Of a stretch of 64,000 bases of DNA, positions 1-12,196 are shown in pieces. The stretch is from contig CM056577.1 in NCBI GenBank assembly GCA_029721435.1, positions 118,418,219-118,482,218 on the forward strand, given 5' to 3'. Under the pieces are notes generated by a model. The model did not search any database. It saw nothing but the letters and a program-made list of their open reading frames with translations, and was not told the origin of the DNA. The DNA comes from Gymnothorax reevesii (lineage: Eukaryota; Chordata; Actinopteri; Anguilliformes; Muraenidae). Position 1 is the first letter of the stretch; every line of letters begins with the position of its first letter. The translations under genes and the position numbers were made by a program.

Positions 1-552
1 CCATAACATAACAAACCGTCCCGGCCAATCACCGAAAAGAGTTGGCAGTTATGGAAGCATGGGAAGGAGGGAAATATGGGAAGAAGGGGCGGGCTAGCTC
101 TGTTTTGGGTTCAAATGTCAACAGAAGTTAAAGTAAACAAACTTTCATAGTGCACCTTTAAGTAATGGCATTTTAAGGTCTAAATGGACTTAATCCTTCC
201 TTGGAACTCTTGATTGTTTATGAACTATTATTCATAATTATTTATTATTTATTATTATATAGCGCAACACAAGATCACTAGTCACCAGTACTAGTAGTCT
301 TTTCTGTGGCTTTATCCCCAGCCTGGCCATTCAAAACATGATGCCAGGCATTTTTTTTTAAAATTACCATTTAATGGTGGGAGTGCATTTCTTTCTCTGC
401 GCACTAAAATGTTTAACTTCAGGATAGGTTTTATAATTTCAATAAATACCCATTATTCTGTGCGTCTTGAAGCTTCTTGTGATGTAAATGACCATAATTA
501 GCCACCAATAATTTGTAGGTCTGACTTGTAAAGGACTTGTGAGGTTTTACGA
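1..552. other. No gene seen; AT-rich intergenic DNA
   Basis: No coding signal was recognised. A short ATT-rich stretch lies near 230-262. A segment near 135-170 resembles common short fish interspersed repeats, but it could not be assigned to a family. Confidence 0.5.
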
Positions 553-1850
553 AATGAGCCAAGAGCGAAAACCAGATAAATGCAAAATGGAGGCTTTATT
601 TCTGAAGGGGGAAACCCCCCAACAGAGCTGGCAACAGTACAATGTCCACAATCCACAAACAGAATCCAAAGGGCAAAGTCCAAAACTGTAACCAGGGCAC
701 CAATGACAAAACTCAAGGTCAGGCAAAAATGGTTCGGTACACAGGCGTGGGTTTGGTGGAGAGACAAACTCATAAGCCGTAAACAGTCCGAATCCAAATA
801 CCAGGGCAGCAAAGACAATAGACGTGGTCGGGCAAAAATAGGTCAAAACTCACGAAGGCAATCAGATCCAAAAGGGCAAACCAAAAAACAAGTGTCGGGC
901 AATCCAGTCAGAAAGAAAATATCACAGTGAGCAAGGCGAGGAACGTAGCACAAGACAAAGGAGTAAAGACGATCTGACAAGGAACTAAAAGTGTAGACAC
1001 CTTATATACATATCCGGGTTAAACACATGACTAGGGTAAACAGGTGTAGTCAATGACATGGGAGTGACACATGAGGAAAACTAATTACATGAATTTGGCG
1101 AATGCCGAAACGCAGACAGGGATAACGAGACATTCCTATGAACGAATAACAGCTCCGGTTAAGGAGTACTAAAGTGTACAGTCTAAAGAAAAGGGAAAGC
1201 AAGAGATATAAGAGGAAACCGCAGTGGAGATAATTAGTGATAGACAAGGAGGGCGGAGAAACAGATTGGGCGAATGCTGAGAGATCGTTAGTCTATTAGT
1301 ATGTGCAGCTATACAATCCCGAGTGCAAGTTAGTCAGTTAGTATAAATGTACAATGTTAATCGGGGTTAGTAATTATCGAAAACAATAAACTGTTAGTAG
1401 GGTTAGTAGATAGCATAAAGAGAGAGGAAGGAAGAAAATGAGATATGAAGAAAGATTGAAATCCCAGAAACCAGGAAATCACCCGAATGAGTGGCACGTC
1501 AGACAAGGGACCGTGGGCAAAGACCTACACAAGACAAGACAGGGTAAACGAAGTGCAGGACTAGAAATCACAACAAGACTATGAAAGAAAGGCAAGGCTA
1601 TGAAACATGGCAAGACTGTGAAACATGGCAAGACTATAAAACATGGCAAAGACATGAATAATACCAAAACATGAAACATAATAAAACATGAAATCAAACA
1701 ACAAAACACAATACATAATCATGGGGAAGGTCAGGGGCAGGCAGTGGTCACTAAAACACAAAAGGCATACATGGCAAGGCCAGGCACAAAACTTAAACAT
1801 GGAACTAGACAAAAGACATGGCTGAAATGCAGAATCACAACAGGACTACT
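553..1850 (-). repeat. Long T-rich repeat ending in AATAAA, possible solo LTR (copy 1)
   Basis: Read on the minus strand, this stretch is T-rich with many runs such as CATGTTT and CTTGCC. It ends with a poly(A) signal (the complement of tttatt near 595-600) about 45 bases before its edge. Two plus-strand blocks in the window (about 32690-33810 and 42590-43616) have the same texture and the same AATAAA-proximal end, and a fourth piece is at 60850-61328. The frames in it (580-930 on plus, 547-846 on minus) look like chance products of biased composition. A solo LTR or another non-autonomous retroelement is the likeliest identity. No TG...CA ends or target duplication were confirmed. Confidence 0.55.
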
Positions 1851-2854
1851 TGGATTGTGCATTAAGAATTTGAGACTTGGCCACTGAAATTCCTCTGAGT
1901 CGAGCATGCTGCAAAAATTTTGGAACAAAGGCATGTGCATATATTTATTTGGCTTTGTAGTCCACAATTTTATATTTTAAATGTTTGTAGTCAAAAATTG
2001 CACAACTGCCAAGTGTGAAGATTTTCAAATTTGAAGATTTAATTCATGTTTCACCATGTTGAAATGATTGTGCTTGTTGAACATAGTCATCCCCTTCAGG
2101 GGATTATAATATCTGTGTCAAAGCTTTGCATGAGTATCCAGCAGGGGCTGTAACATGTTGTGTTTTGTGCTGTCCTGTAACACTGACCACTGCAGTAACT
2201 GTCCTGCTCCACTAGGGGGCTGGTCTGGAGCACGGTCCTGTGCAACACGGACCACTGCAGTAACTGTCCTGTACACAAAATGTTACAGTACCCCCTCTGA
2301 GTATCTGATTTACCAAGCACATCCAGTTGCTTGCTTTGTGGCAGTGCGAGAGAGCTTTCAGTATCTAGTCTTGGTTCTAGGCTTTTTATTGCCTCTGCTT
2401 GCAATATGAGGAAAACATTTGCGTCAGCGACAATCAAGGAAGCCATCATGAGGCATTTACTAAATTAGTGTGCATTTATTGTAATTTGACTGGGAAACAA
2501 ATGGTACATTTGATCTGGGGAGGGGGTGTGGGATGAGCCGAAAGTACTATGCAATGCAATACCAATGGTTATTACCTGTTTCACTTCGCTCTGAATTTCT
2601 AAGAGCTGGTCGCCCACAGTCGCTGTGACTCATCTTCCAGTACCGGCAGTAGGTGGAGGAAGGTTAGAACTTCTTCCTCTAAACCTCCCATTCTACTGTT
2701 CTATTTGCATTCGCCTGCTCTGTTTAAGTACAACGTAGAATATGTAAAATATACATTTTTCTTCTGGTGTGGTCCTTTCCCCAACTCTATGCATCTAATC
2801 AAATGGAAAGGATATTGTCACAGAAAAGGAGTTTTTGGTCTAGATGGTGTGGAC
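1851..2854. other. No gene seen; short direct repeat
   Basis: No coding region was recognised. The 20-odd bases around accactgcagtaactg occur twice, near 2187 and 2255, about 68 bp apart, which is a short local duplication. The rest is unassigned. Confidence 0.5.
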
Positions 2855-2928
2855 CAGTGGTTCCCAAAGTCAATCCTCAGGTCTCCTTGTATACGTTGCT
2901 TTTTGCTCCAACCACAATTAATCTTAAT

Positions 2929-3012
2929 TATATCCCCGAATGCCGAATGGTGTGTCGGGGATATTATGTTTTTGGTCCGACCGCCGCCGCGCTGCCCTAC
3001 GTGTTAACGCGA
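2929..3012. repeat. Short hairpin and GC-rich insertion
   Basis: An inverted pair, atatccccga and tcggggatat, surrounds about 16 bases at 2931-2966. It is followed by a CG-rich stretch unlike its AT-rich surroundings. It looks like the edge of a fish interspersed repeat wedged between the outer hAT-like end and the foldback element. Confidence 0.4.
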
Positions 3013-3022
3013 TAACTTCGGT

Positions 3023-3908
3023 CGGTGGCGGTTCTAGAACCGGGAATTGGGGGGCCACAGACACGTTCCTTTATGATAATTAGAATAGTCCTGGCTAGTT
3101 CTCAGTCATTTTCCTTTACTGACGCATTTTCCAATTATCGTAATTGGCAACTGAAGACACGGTTTCTCTCCGTATGATCTAACAGCGATGAAATCATGGG
3201 GTAAATTCAGTGGAGCTGAGAATTGGGGTGGACAAAATATCCATTTTAAACAATTATTGGTCCTGACCTGTTCTCAGTCATTTTCATAATTAACAAAAGG
3301 TTCACTCCGAGAGCGCTCCACACTTAACAGGTGTTGCTTGTTGTCACCAATTTGGTCGGATGACAGTCATTCATCTGGACGCGTATTTGCTGAATTTAAA
3401 TCAATGTTATTCAAAATTGCGTACCAGCACAAATAGCTTGAGCCGCATGCTTTTTATAGCCTATTTCAGGGCGAGTACCACTTTTTTTCACTCAATACCA
3501 ATGGTAATTTTGAATAATGTTGATTTAAATTAAGCAAATACGCGTCCAGATTAATGATTGTCGTCTTACCTAATCGCGGAGAACAAGCAACGACTGTTGA
3601 ATGTGGACTCTCGGAGTGAACCCTTTTGTTAATCATGAAAATGACTGAGAACAGGTCAGGAGCAATAGGCCTAATTGTTTAAAAATGGATGCTTTGTTCA
3701 CCCCAATTCTCAGTGCTACTGAATTTAGCCCATGATTTCATCGCTGTTAGATTGCATGCGGAGAGAAACTGTGTCTTCAGTTGCCAATTACGACAATTGG
3801 AAAACGCGTCAGTAAAGGAAAATGATTGAGAACTAGCCAGGACTATCCTAATTATCATAAGGGGACGTGTCTGTGCCCCCCCAATTCCCGGTTCTAGAAC
3901 GGCCACTG
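3023..3908. mobile_element. hAT-type foldback (palindromic) MITE
   Basis: The 886-bp element is almost entirely one inverted repeat. The left arm (3023 to about 3424) and right arm (about 3510-3908) are near-complementary over roughly 400 bp, with a loop of about 90 bp. The ends read CGGTGGCGGTTCTAG on the left and, complemented, CAGTGGCCGTTCTAG on the right. The flanking 8-mers are acttcggt (3015-3022) and acttcagt (3909-3916), a 7/8 match as expected for a hAT target duplication. It encodes no transposase. Sequence in the arms is shared with the element at 25087-25492, so both belong to one family. Confidence 0.85.
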
Positions 3909-3916
3909 ACTTCAGT

Positions 3917-4906
3917 AATATTTCAATTAGAAATTTCATGTTTTGCATATAAGTAAGTATCATAGAGAGGAAGAACTGATTTGATTTTGGACAATTTACA
4001 ATTTCTAGATTGGCCACCAGGGGCCAAAAACTGAAAAATCACTGTTTTTATCATTTTGTATCTCTATCATAGCCTAGTTTTAATAGAGGCTTTCATTTGT
4101 ACTAATTAGGTGCAGCAGCTGTTTATCATCTTAATGTTTTGATAGAATATTCATGTGCGCTATGAAAAATAAAAGATTCTTGGACATATTTTGTTTATTT
4201 TTGAATGTTGCAAGTTGGTTAACAACATATTTAAGATCAAATTACGGTAGACACACAAAATTGGTAGTGACATGAGTGTTGTGAGCTTTTTTGAAATTTA
4301 TTTATATGTATTTAATGTATTTATTTTTCCAAAATATTAATTTCCTCCAACTTAATAACTCGGCTACGTCTGAATTTTCTTATTCGCTCCTCAGTCCTCG
4401 CTTGAAATGGGAGTTGTTCTGGAACTGCTATTTTGCAGTTCAAATCTGTAAGCTCTTATTTCTGCAGCAAGTAGGGAGCTCTAGGGAGCCAGAAGCAAGA
4501 ATATATGAGAGCTGCCTTTGCACCATTGTCAGACGTGAGCTTTATTTCCTGTAACTCTTCCTCTAAAAATGTCTTTAACTGCTCCCTCTGCCTGTGCAGG
4601 GTTTCATTGCGCAAGACTTAGATGCAAGGGAACAATGAAAGTGAGGGAAACATGGATGCAGTTTATGAAAATAGAGACCCATATAACATGACACACTACA
4701 GGTTTCACTCTATCATTTGCTTGCCTGATAAGTTGGTAGTTTTCATGATTTGAACAATTAGGAATACTGTATATTGTTTAAAGTGATTTGGTTATTTTTT
4801 TCCCCTCTTTTCATGCAATTGTTCATAATATACAGTATTACAATGTGGACATGAAGTCTTTATTCTTCATGGTATGTATTGATATCTGTCAAAATATGAC
4901 TTTAAT
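3917..4906. other. No gene seen
   Basis: This is AT-rich DNA between the foldback element and the Tc1 copy. It may be the interior of the outer hAT-like element. The open frame at 4291-4554 resembles nothing recognised. Confidence 0.4.
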
Positions 4907-6497
4907 TCTGTGCCATGAAAAAGTATTTGCCCCCTTCCTGATTTCTTTTTTTTTTTTTTTTTGCATATTTGTCAAACTTAAATGTTTCAGTTCATCAAAA
5001 AAATTGTAGTATTTGACAAAGATAACCAGGTAAATACAAAATGCAGTTTTTAAATGATGACTTAACTTAAGGGGAAAAAGCTATCCAAACTTACCTGGCC
5101 TGGTGTGAAAAAGTAATTGTCCCGAAACCTAATAACTGGTTGTGCCACCCTTGGCGACAGCAACTGCGATCAAACATTTGTGATCACTGGTAATGAGTCT
5201 TTGACATCCCTAAGGAAGAATTTTGGCCCACTTTTCTTCGCAGAATTGTTTTTATTCAGCCATAATGGAGGGTTTTTCAGCACAAACGGCCTGTCTAAGG
5301 ACATGCCACAGTATCTCAATCAGATTTAAGTTGGGACTTTGACCTTCATTCTTTTTTTTTTTTTTAAGCCATTCAGAGGTGGACTTGCTGGTCTGTTTCC
5401 GATCATTGTCCTGCTGCATAACCAAAATGCGTTTGAGCTTGAGGTCACAAACTGATGGTAGGACATTCTCCTTCAGATTTTTCCGACAGAGAGCAGAATT
5501 CGTAGTTTCATCAATTGCGGCAAGTCGTCCAGGTCCTGAAGCAGCAAAGCAGCCCTAAACCATCACACTACCACCACCATTGTTTGACTTTTGGTATGAT
5601 GTTCTTTTTATGAAATGCTGTGTTAGTTTTACCCAGATGTAACAGGATGTACACCTTCCAAAAAGTTCAACTTTTGTCTCGTCAGTCCACAGAATATTTT
5701 CCCAAAAGTCTTGGGGATCATCAAGATGTATTTTGGCAAATCTGAGGCGAGCCTTTGTGTTCTTTTGGGTCAGCAGTGTTTTTCATCTGGAACTCTCCAA
5801 TGGATGCCATTTTTGCCCAGTCTCTTTCTTATTGTTGAATCATTAGCACTGACTTTAACTGAGGCAAGTAACACCTGCACTTCTTTAAATGTTGTCCTGG
5901 GTTCTTTTGTGATCTCCTGAGCCGTCAATGTGCTCTTGGAGCAATTTTGGTTGGTCAGCCACTCCTGGGAAGGTTCACCACTGTTCCAAGTTTTCTTCAT
6001 TTGTGGATATTGGCTCTCACCGTGATTCGCTGGAGTTCCAAAGCCTTAGAAAGGGCTTTGTAACCCTTTCTAGACTGATGGATATCAATACTTTGTCTCT
6101 CACCCGTTCTTGAATTTCTTTAATTTGCGACATGATGTGTTTTAGCCTACTTCACTTTATCAGACAGGTTCTTTTTAAGTGATTTTTGGATTTAACAGTC
6201 TGGCAATAATCAGGCCTGGGTGTGGCAAGTGAAATTGAATTTAAAAAATGTGGTTAGTCACAGTTAATTCATAATTTGTCAAGCATGGGCAATTACTTTT
6301 TCACATAGGGCCAGCTAGGTTTTGATAGCTTTTTCCTCTTAATAAATGAAATCATCATGTTAAAACTCCATTCAGTATTTACTCGGGTTGTCTTTGTCTA
6401 ATATTGAAATTTGTTTGATGTGAAACATTTAACTGTAACAATTATGCAAAAATATAAAAAATCAAGATGGGGCCAAATACTTTTTCACGGCACTGTA
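4907..6497 (-). mobile_element. Tc1-like transposon, family 1 (CAGTGCCGTGAAAAAG ends), degenerate
   Basis: The left end near 4907 reads ctgtgccatgaaaaagta. The right end (6480-6495) reads tactttttcacggcactg and is followed by TA. The length of about 1.6 kb is usual for Tc1. The transposase is on the minus strand and broken. The piece at 5770-6000 keeps the pre-catalytic IRKRLGKNGIH motif. Stops and frameshifts occur throughout, so it is inactive. The same family occurs at 38540-40142, 13696-16710, 27636-28335 and 60018-60200. Confidence 0.88.
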
Positions 6498-6639
6498 GTT
6501 GCCTGCTCTAAATATCTATCAATGCGACTAATTTAGGCTGATTACCAGCCTGCTAAAATCCTGTGATTGCAATTGTGGTTGGAGCAAAGACAAGTGCACA
6601 CACGGGGCCCCAGGACCGAGTTTGAGACCACAGTCGACA

Positions 6640-8285
6640 GACCTGAAAAACTTCCGCAAAGCTGTTGCTTGAAAACAGAACCTTCAACCACTGTGGGCAC
6701 GTTTTGCACAGAAGTGAGAAGTGTGCATGGATTCAGTTCTATATGGTTGCGGATTGACAGCTGAATTATTTTGTTATGCAGGAGAGTGAATAGCTAACAT
6801 CATGCCAAGACTCTTGAACAGTTCTCTGCCTGCTTTGAATTATAATCCCAGAAGTACAATGAGTTTCTCATGTGCAATCCATGTGGAGTTCCTTTATCCC
6901 AGATGCCGTTTCATTGCGAATAGGATGGAACCAAACTTATGATATTCGGCCACTTCCTTCTTTGAGGAACCATTGCCAGTTTATATTAAACTTGGAAAGT
7001 TAGTGGAGTAATGAGTTGTGTTTGAAGCTCTCGTTAAATACACAACCATCCACAAAGGCTTCGTCACACATGCAACCACATACGTACACATCCTTGCATT
7101 TTTGGCAACCAGCCATTCCAGTGGAGAGGGTGAAAAAACCACTATGGGCAAACGTCCAAATTTTTATGGTCGGCCAATCGCTGATAAGTTGGTGGACAGT
7201 GCCTGAAGGAGGAGAGCCTGAAAACTGCAAAAGGGACTCTCACTTTGCCTATTAGTGTGGGTATGCAAATTTGCTTGTTCTTGTACATGCGCTTGGGCTT
7301 AGGGATACTTACTGAATCCTGCTTAAAGTAACCTTTGGACGTCTTCTTGGCAAAGGCACAATACTTAATCAGTTCAGGGAATTTCAGAAAGAGGCTGGCA
7401 TTGGTCGGCTTTGTGTGCTGTAGTTCTTTTCCTCTCCTTGTGCCCCCTTAGGGAGTCCATCTAGGACTGGAAGCTGCTGCTGGTGCATCAATTGGGACAA
7501 TCTGGTGACAGTAATTAAACAGGTCAACACGATAAGTGCAACCCTTTGTATATGGCATCGGGCTACAGGCCCACGATCACCAAATGTACATCACACGACA
7601 CCATGACACTAGCAACGAGAAAATTCAGACCTGCCAGCATTAGGCTGGATATACATGTTACGTGCACAAATGAATGAAGTGGAGAACTGGTGAAATTAAA
7701 TGGTTTGCTGTGACTCAATTCACAGAGACTGTGGGTTACTCCAATTCTTGTAAGTTGACGTCATCAAGAAGAAAACATGCCATCAAATGAATGACCAAAG
7801 CCTCCTCAAGCTGCAGTTCCCATTACTCACTTGGAATATCCATTCTGAAATGTCCAACTTAAGATAGCAGGTCGGCTGTTTAAAGCTGTGTTTTTGACAA
7901 TCCAAGCTGATCGACTAGTCGATCAGCTGCCGAGAATCGTATCGTCCCTTAATGCACCAGTTTAGCCGTTGACTCTCTGTGCTACCTGGCCTAACTCAAA
8001 CTGGCTTTCAGTGGCCAAAGACTAGCTATCAATCACCACACAAAATCTATGACCAGCTATGAGTGTTGAAAATACCGCTTATGCCAATTTATAATCTCCA
8101 CAGGTTTCAGCTGGTTTTTCAGCCGAGATCATAAATGTCTATAAATGGGGGCAAAGGGAACTCTGATACCTCAGGATCACCCTCCAAGCGTATTTATTGA
8201 TGATTCAAATAGACCTGGTTGATATTTGGAGTGGTTTCCTAATTTATCTTGGGTTTGTGGCATTGTGAGTATAACTGACTTTCCA
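6640..8285. other. No gene seen
   Basis: Overlapping frames at 7000-7255 on both strands lack any recognisable domain. A perfect 24-bp palindrome lies at 7905-7928. The stretch is otherwise unassigned. Confidence 0.45.
7905..7928. repeat. Perfect 24-bp palindrome
   Basis: agctgatcgact is followed directly by its exact reverse complement, with no spacer. The centre is actagt. It is isolated, with no flanking repeat recognised. Confidence 0.7.
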
Positions 8286-8560
8286 AAGGCTAACCATCCA
8301 TTATCTACAATTCTTACTCCTGATTAAGCATCACAAGGGGTGGAGCCATTCTCAAAATCTACTGGGCAATGGGCAGGAATGCACCCTGGACAGAGCGCAA
8401 ATCCATTCCAGGGCACAAACTGCATTCATGCACCCTCTGTGCCTTAAGCTAAGTCAGTCTCCAGTTAGCATGGGTTTGGATGGTGGGAGGGAATTAAAAA
8501 GCTGCAACTTCTGACACTGGAGGAGTTAGGAGGTGATGAAAATGAAGAAATCAAGCCAGG
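8286..8560 (+). repeat. Fish interspersed repeat of the CCATCCATTATCTA type
   Basis: The stretch begins ccatccattatctac. It continues through motifs known from abundant fish repeats: caccctggacag, the gcagggcac-like block, and the tggatggtgggagg block. It is diverged. A related start is at about 41330-41420. Confidence 0.6.
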
Positions 8561-9480
8561 GACCTCTGGTTTAGTGGTGACTTTTGCAACACCATGGCAT
8601 CTTTGCTGTGAGTCTCAGAAAGCCCAAACTTTACAGAATAGTCGGGTCTATTTCATTTACGTACATGATATTAAAGAAGCATGGGACTAATTTATAATGC
8701 ACGAGTCTCACACACAAGATTTGTGGGGCTTGGTATCTTTTAAGCATTTACAGCCAGAATACCAGTCTCTCACTTTACCGTCTTCACTTTTGTCTAAAAC
8801 CCTCAACTACTCTCAAGACAATGGTTGAAAATCTATGACACTCTCCCCACTCTAAGGTGCTAGGTTGCCTTGAGGTTGCACAAATGGTTTGGAGGCTACA
8901 AATAGTGTCAGATATCTACCTTACTGCACTTCTTTGCAATTGTTTCATTTTCTCGCTGAACCACGAACCTCTTTCCTGCTTGGTCTGTCAGTTCGGAAAA
9001 CCACAGAAGCAGCAAACGGAGCTTGATCTTGTCGGGGCGATAGATCACATCTTGTACTACCTCTTCCTGAGGTTTTCTATCCGATCTTTATCTTAAGTAT
9101 ACCAATGTAGGGGGAACTTATCAAGTACAAACCTCGGAGCAGAAGTATTATTTAATAGCAAAGGAGCACTGGTATTTGCTAATGTTATAAAACAGTCAAT
9201 ATTTTTCTCTTTCTATAAGAACATAAGATAGAGTTGACGAAATGAGATACAATGTACTGAATACCTCGGGATAATTCATCATCTGCACTTAATCTATCTA
9301 GGTTACTTTAGACCTGTTATTAGCAGCAGTGCAGCTCCCCAGTGCCCCCTCCACTTCTGAGGCAAGTGCTTCTGTCAAGGGCATAAAAATGGTACTCAGG
9401 ATATTCTTTATCCACCATCTATGCACAGGATCACTTTTCCTAGATCGCTTTAGATTATTAACAAAAAGACATCAAACATT
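8561..9480. other. No gene seen
   Basis: The only frame of note (8857-9096, 79 codons) has no recognisable domain and no splice context. The stretch is unassigned. Confidence 0.45.
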
Positions 9481-10440
9481 GGTGTAAAATGATTAACAGA
9501 ACAGATTTATTAGAATTCTGTAATGTTCAACACAAAAAATGACATTAAAAAACAAAAAAAGGTTCTGAATTAATAGATTACAGTATTTACAAAGGATTGA
9601 ATATAAAGTTGTACCACACGCTTTGAACCAGTTATTATAGAATATAAAAATACATTAATAAAACAAAAAAGGTATTTTGTCTCTTTTTTCTAAGTCACAC
9701 ATCACAAATGGTCTAAAATACTATGATTTCTCTAATAACAATTACAATTCCAACAAAAGTGCAAACTTTACAGAAAGCCGTCTTTGGCAACTAACATTTT
9801 CTCAAATAATTGTGGGCTAAGCAAAATGAGAAATATTGAGTGCCAAGGAGAATTATTGTAAATTATCGTAAAACTTTCTTGTCTAAACACACAAACAGTG
9901 GATCAGTCATTGTTACAGTCAGACTGTGAAACCAGTCATTTCATGAAATGGCAAGCAATAAACTTCAGTCATTTCACAAAAGCAAAATGACTTAAAATTT
10001 TTAGTCATTTTATGAAATTACTGGTTTCACAATTTAACGGCAACATTATTAATATATACACGCACACACTCAGAGTGGGCTACAAAATTACTGGTACTTT
10101 TGGCTGGTAATGCACAAATAATAGTTAAAAAATATATATTCAAAAAGAAACTAACATTTGAGAAATACTGTACAATATTAATGTTCCATTAAAACCAACC
10201 AAAATCATTTACTGATTTAATTAACAATAAATTTCCTCCAGATCAAGGTTTCACCATTAATGGCACCCTTCAATATTTTTTTGTGAATAATATCTACCAA
10301 AATTAAACCAGGTATTAAATTCCACTTATTTGAGTTGTATCTAAGTGTTAAGGAACAGTATCGAGCTATTACATCCCTTCTTGTTTCAACAGGGTATAAA
10401 AATGAGGTAACACATATGAAAAAATCCCTTTGTCATCCAA
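9481..10440. other. Very AT-rich DNA containing a hairpin
   Basis: Several AATAAA signals occur on either strand. A long 3' untranslated region of an unseen gene cannot be excluded, but no coding exon adjoins it. The inverted repeat at 9925-10031 is listed separately. Confidence 0.4.
9925..10031. repeat. 107-bp hairpin-forming inverted repeat
   Basis: Arms of 26 bases (9925-9950 and 10006-10031) are complementary at 24 of 26 positions. The gap is 55 bases and contains further copies of the motif agtcattt. The compact, gene-free structure resembles a very short MITE. No target duplication was resolved. Confidence 0.7.
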
Positions 10441-10442
10441 CA

Positions 10443-11680
10443 CCATGAAGAAAACAAAATAACAGTCAGTTCGACAGAGGCAGATTATCGTAGACCTTTA
10501 TAAATCTGGTAATGGCTACAAGAATATTCACAAATGTTTGAATATGCCACTGAGCACTGCCGGGACAATAATTAAAAAAATTGCAAACATATGGAACTGT
10601 TGAAAACCTCAAGGGTAGAGGACCCAACTGCATTCTGCACCCAAGAATACTGAGGAGGATGGTGACAGAAGCAGCAGTATCCCCAAGAATCAATGTGAAG
10701 GAACTGCAGGCCTTGGTGGAATCTTGGAGTCACCAGGCTTCAAAAAAGGACCATCATGCACTGCCTCGACAATCACAGGCTCTTTGGTACCCTGAGGAAT
10801 GCCTTCTTTGACAACAGGACACAGAAGGAACCACTTGGAGTTTACGAAACATCATTTAAATTATGACTGGAACAGGTTGCTTTGGTCTGATGAGATCAAA
10901 ATTGCATGTTTAAGTCAGATGCAGCATCTACATCTTTGACATCAAAAGAGATGCAAACAAGCAGAAGCGCCTCATAGCCACGGTGAAATTTGATGGTGGG
11001 TCAGGCATGTTTAAGGGTTGTTTTAATTAAAGAGGTCCAGGGGCACTGGTTAAGATTAAGGGCATAATGAATTTCATCAAGTATCAGGATATTTTGGTTG
11101 ACAATCTGGTTGCCTCTGCCAGAAGGCAAGGCCTTGGCTGTAGATGGACTTTCCAAAAAGACAATGACCCAAGGCATACCTCAAGATCCACACAGAAATG
11201 GGTCAGTGACAACAAAATCAACATTCTGCAACGACCATCTCAAATGCCAGAACTCAATCCAAGAGAAATCCTGGGGGCTGAGTTGAAGAGGGCAGTTGAT
11301 AAATGCAAACCCAAGAATTGGAAGGATCTTGAAAGGATCTGCTCAGCCCCTCTGTGCATATTTGGACGCCGGCGTCCAAAAATTCATAAATGTAATTGCT
11401 AAATAATTCTGTAATTGAATTTCCAAATGTCTCTTGTGTAATTTTCTCACAGTGACACCAATGCCGAGTTATAAAGCCTTCACTAGGCTCATGCACAACA
11501 GGAAAAATTGACGTTATTTGTATTCTGCACAAAGGGGTTAGAGGAATGGTCCAAAATCCCCCCCAAATGTGTGCCTTAACCTTCTCAAAAATTGCAGGAA
11601 AAGACTCCATGCTGTTATCCTTGCCAGAGGTGGTTGCACTAAGTGCTAAATGAAGAGGTACCAATTATTATGAAACCTTG
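10443..11680 (+). pseudogene. Tc1-like transposase relic, family 4
   Basis: Plus-strand remains of a Tc1-type transposase distinct from the other copies here. An early piece near 10470-10560 encodes the IIVDLYKSGNGYKNI-like helix-turn-helix start. 10581-10811 follows it. 11067-11402 carries the catalytic block with FQKDNDPRHTS and a degenerate MPELNP segment, in which the residue corresponding to the catalytic Glu is preserved in REILG. Stops and frame changes separate the parts. A 3' portion with a ctgttatccttgccagagg motif near 11614 suggests the element runs to about 11680. It lies downstream of the cxcr3 stop and is inactive. Confidence 0.78.
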
Positions 11681-11854
11681 ATTTTCTTCAAATTTATTAC
11701 ATATTAAATGATTATGAGTTTGGTTCTTTCCATCGAAACAGTAAAGTATTTCACATGCGCTGGTATATTTCTATTCTCTCTCATATATAATTTATTTCTT
11801 TAATTTTTGTACTGTTTGTGCATTGCCGGTCAGGGGTGCCAGTAATTATAGAGT

Positions 11855-11859
<5 letters not shown>

Positions 11860-11898
<39 letters not shown>
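11860..11898. repeat. (GT)n microsatellite
   Basis: About 19 uninterrupted GT units. The plus-strand frames across it are artefacts of the repeat. Confidence 0.97.
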
Positions 11899-11899
<1 letters not shown>

Positions 11900-12087
11900 T
11901 ATACACACCTATGCAACAATTCACAGTGCATATACGTTCAAACATTCAAACACACCACCAAACTCCTTCCTCATTTGTTTGTTTGTATTATCTCCTAACA
12001 TGTGCTTTATACATCTTTCTCATGATCCCTGCCATATATCAATGTCATTTCACCTATTTTCACACTTCAATTCAAACTTGACAAAAT

Positions 12088-12093
12088 TTTATT
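12088..12093 (-). promoter_or_regulatory. Candidate poly(A) signal of cxcr3
   Basis: Minus-strand AATAAA about 105 bases after the receptor stop codon. Further minus-strand AATAAA motifs near 11790 and 11690 are alternatives. No transcript evidence is available. Confidence 0.4.
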
Positions 12094-12196
12094 TGTTCTT
12101 GAAGAAAGGCTCTTTAGCCACCCAACATACTGTGTGCCGAGTGCTGTCTCCGAGAAATCTCGCCCACGAATAAGCCACATGTGCCTGCTGGCATTC

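Larger units (their letters stand above)
2855..6633. mobile_element. Old hAT-like element with CAGTGGTTCCCAA end, split by later insertions
   Basis: The left end at 2855 reads cagtggttcccaaa. The right end near 6610-6633 reads, on the other strand, as a related end (tcctgggg and ctcggtcc motifs). Both ends continue inward with the same block, ttgctccaaccacaatt, at about 2910 and, inverted, about 6570. The complete element at 31214-31836 has the same end structure. Between the ends sit a hAT foldback element (3023-3908) and a Tc1 copy (4907-6497). The flanking 8-mers do not match, so the right boundary is uncertain. Confidence 0.45.

Noticed and set aside
580..930. 116-codon plus-strand frame rich in Lys/Gln
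   Set aside because: Complement of the same T-rich repeat family; the opposite strand is also open.
9481..10440. 3' UTR of an unseen gene
   Set aside because: AATAAA signals are expected in such AT-rich DNA, and no coding exon is next to it.
11818..12173. Frames with Cys-Val repeats
   Set aside because: They translate the (GT)n microsatellite.
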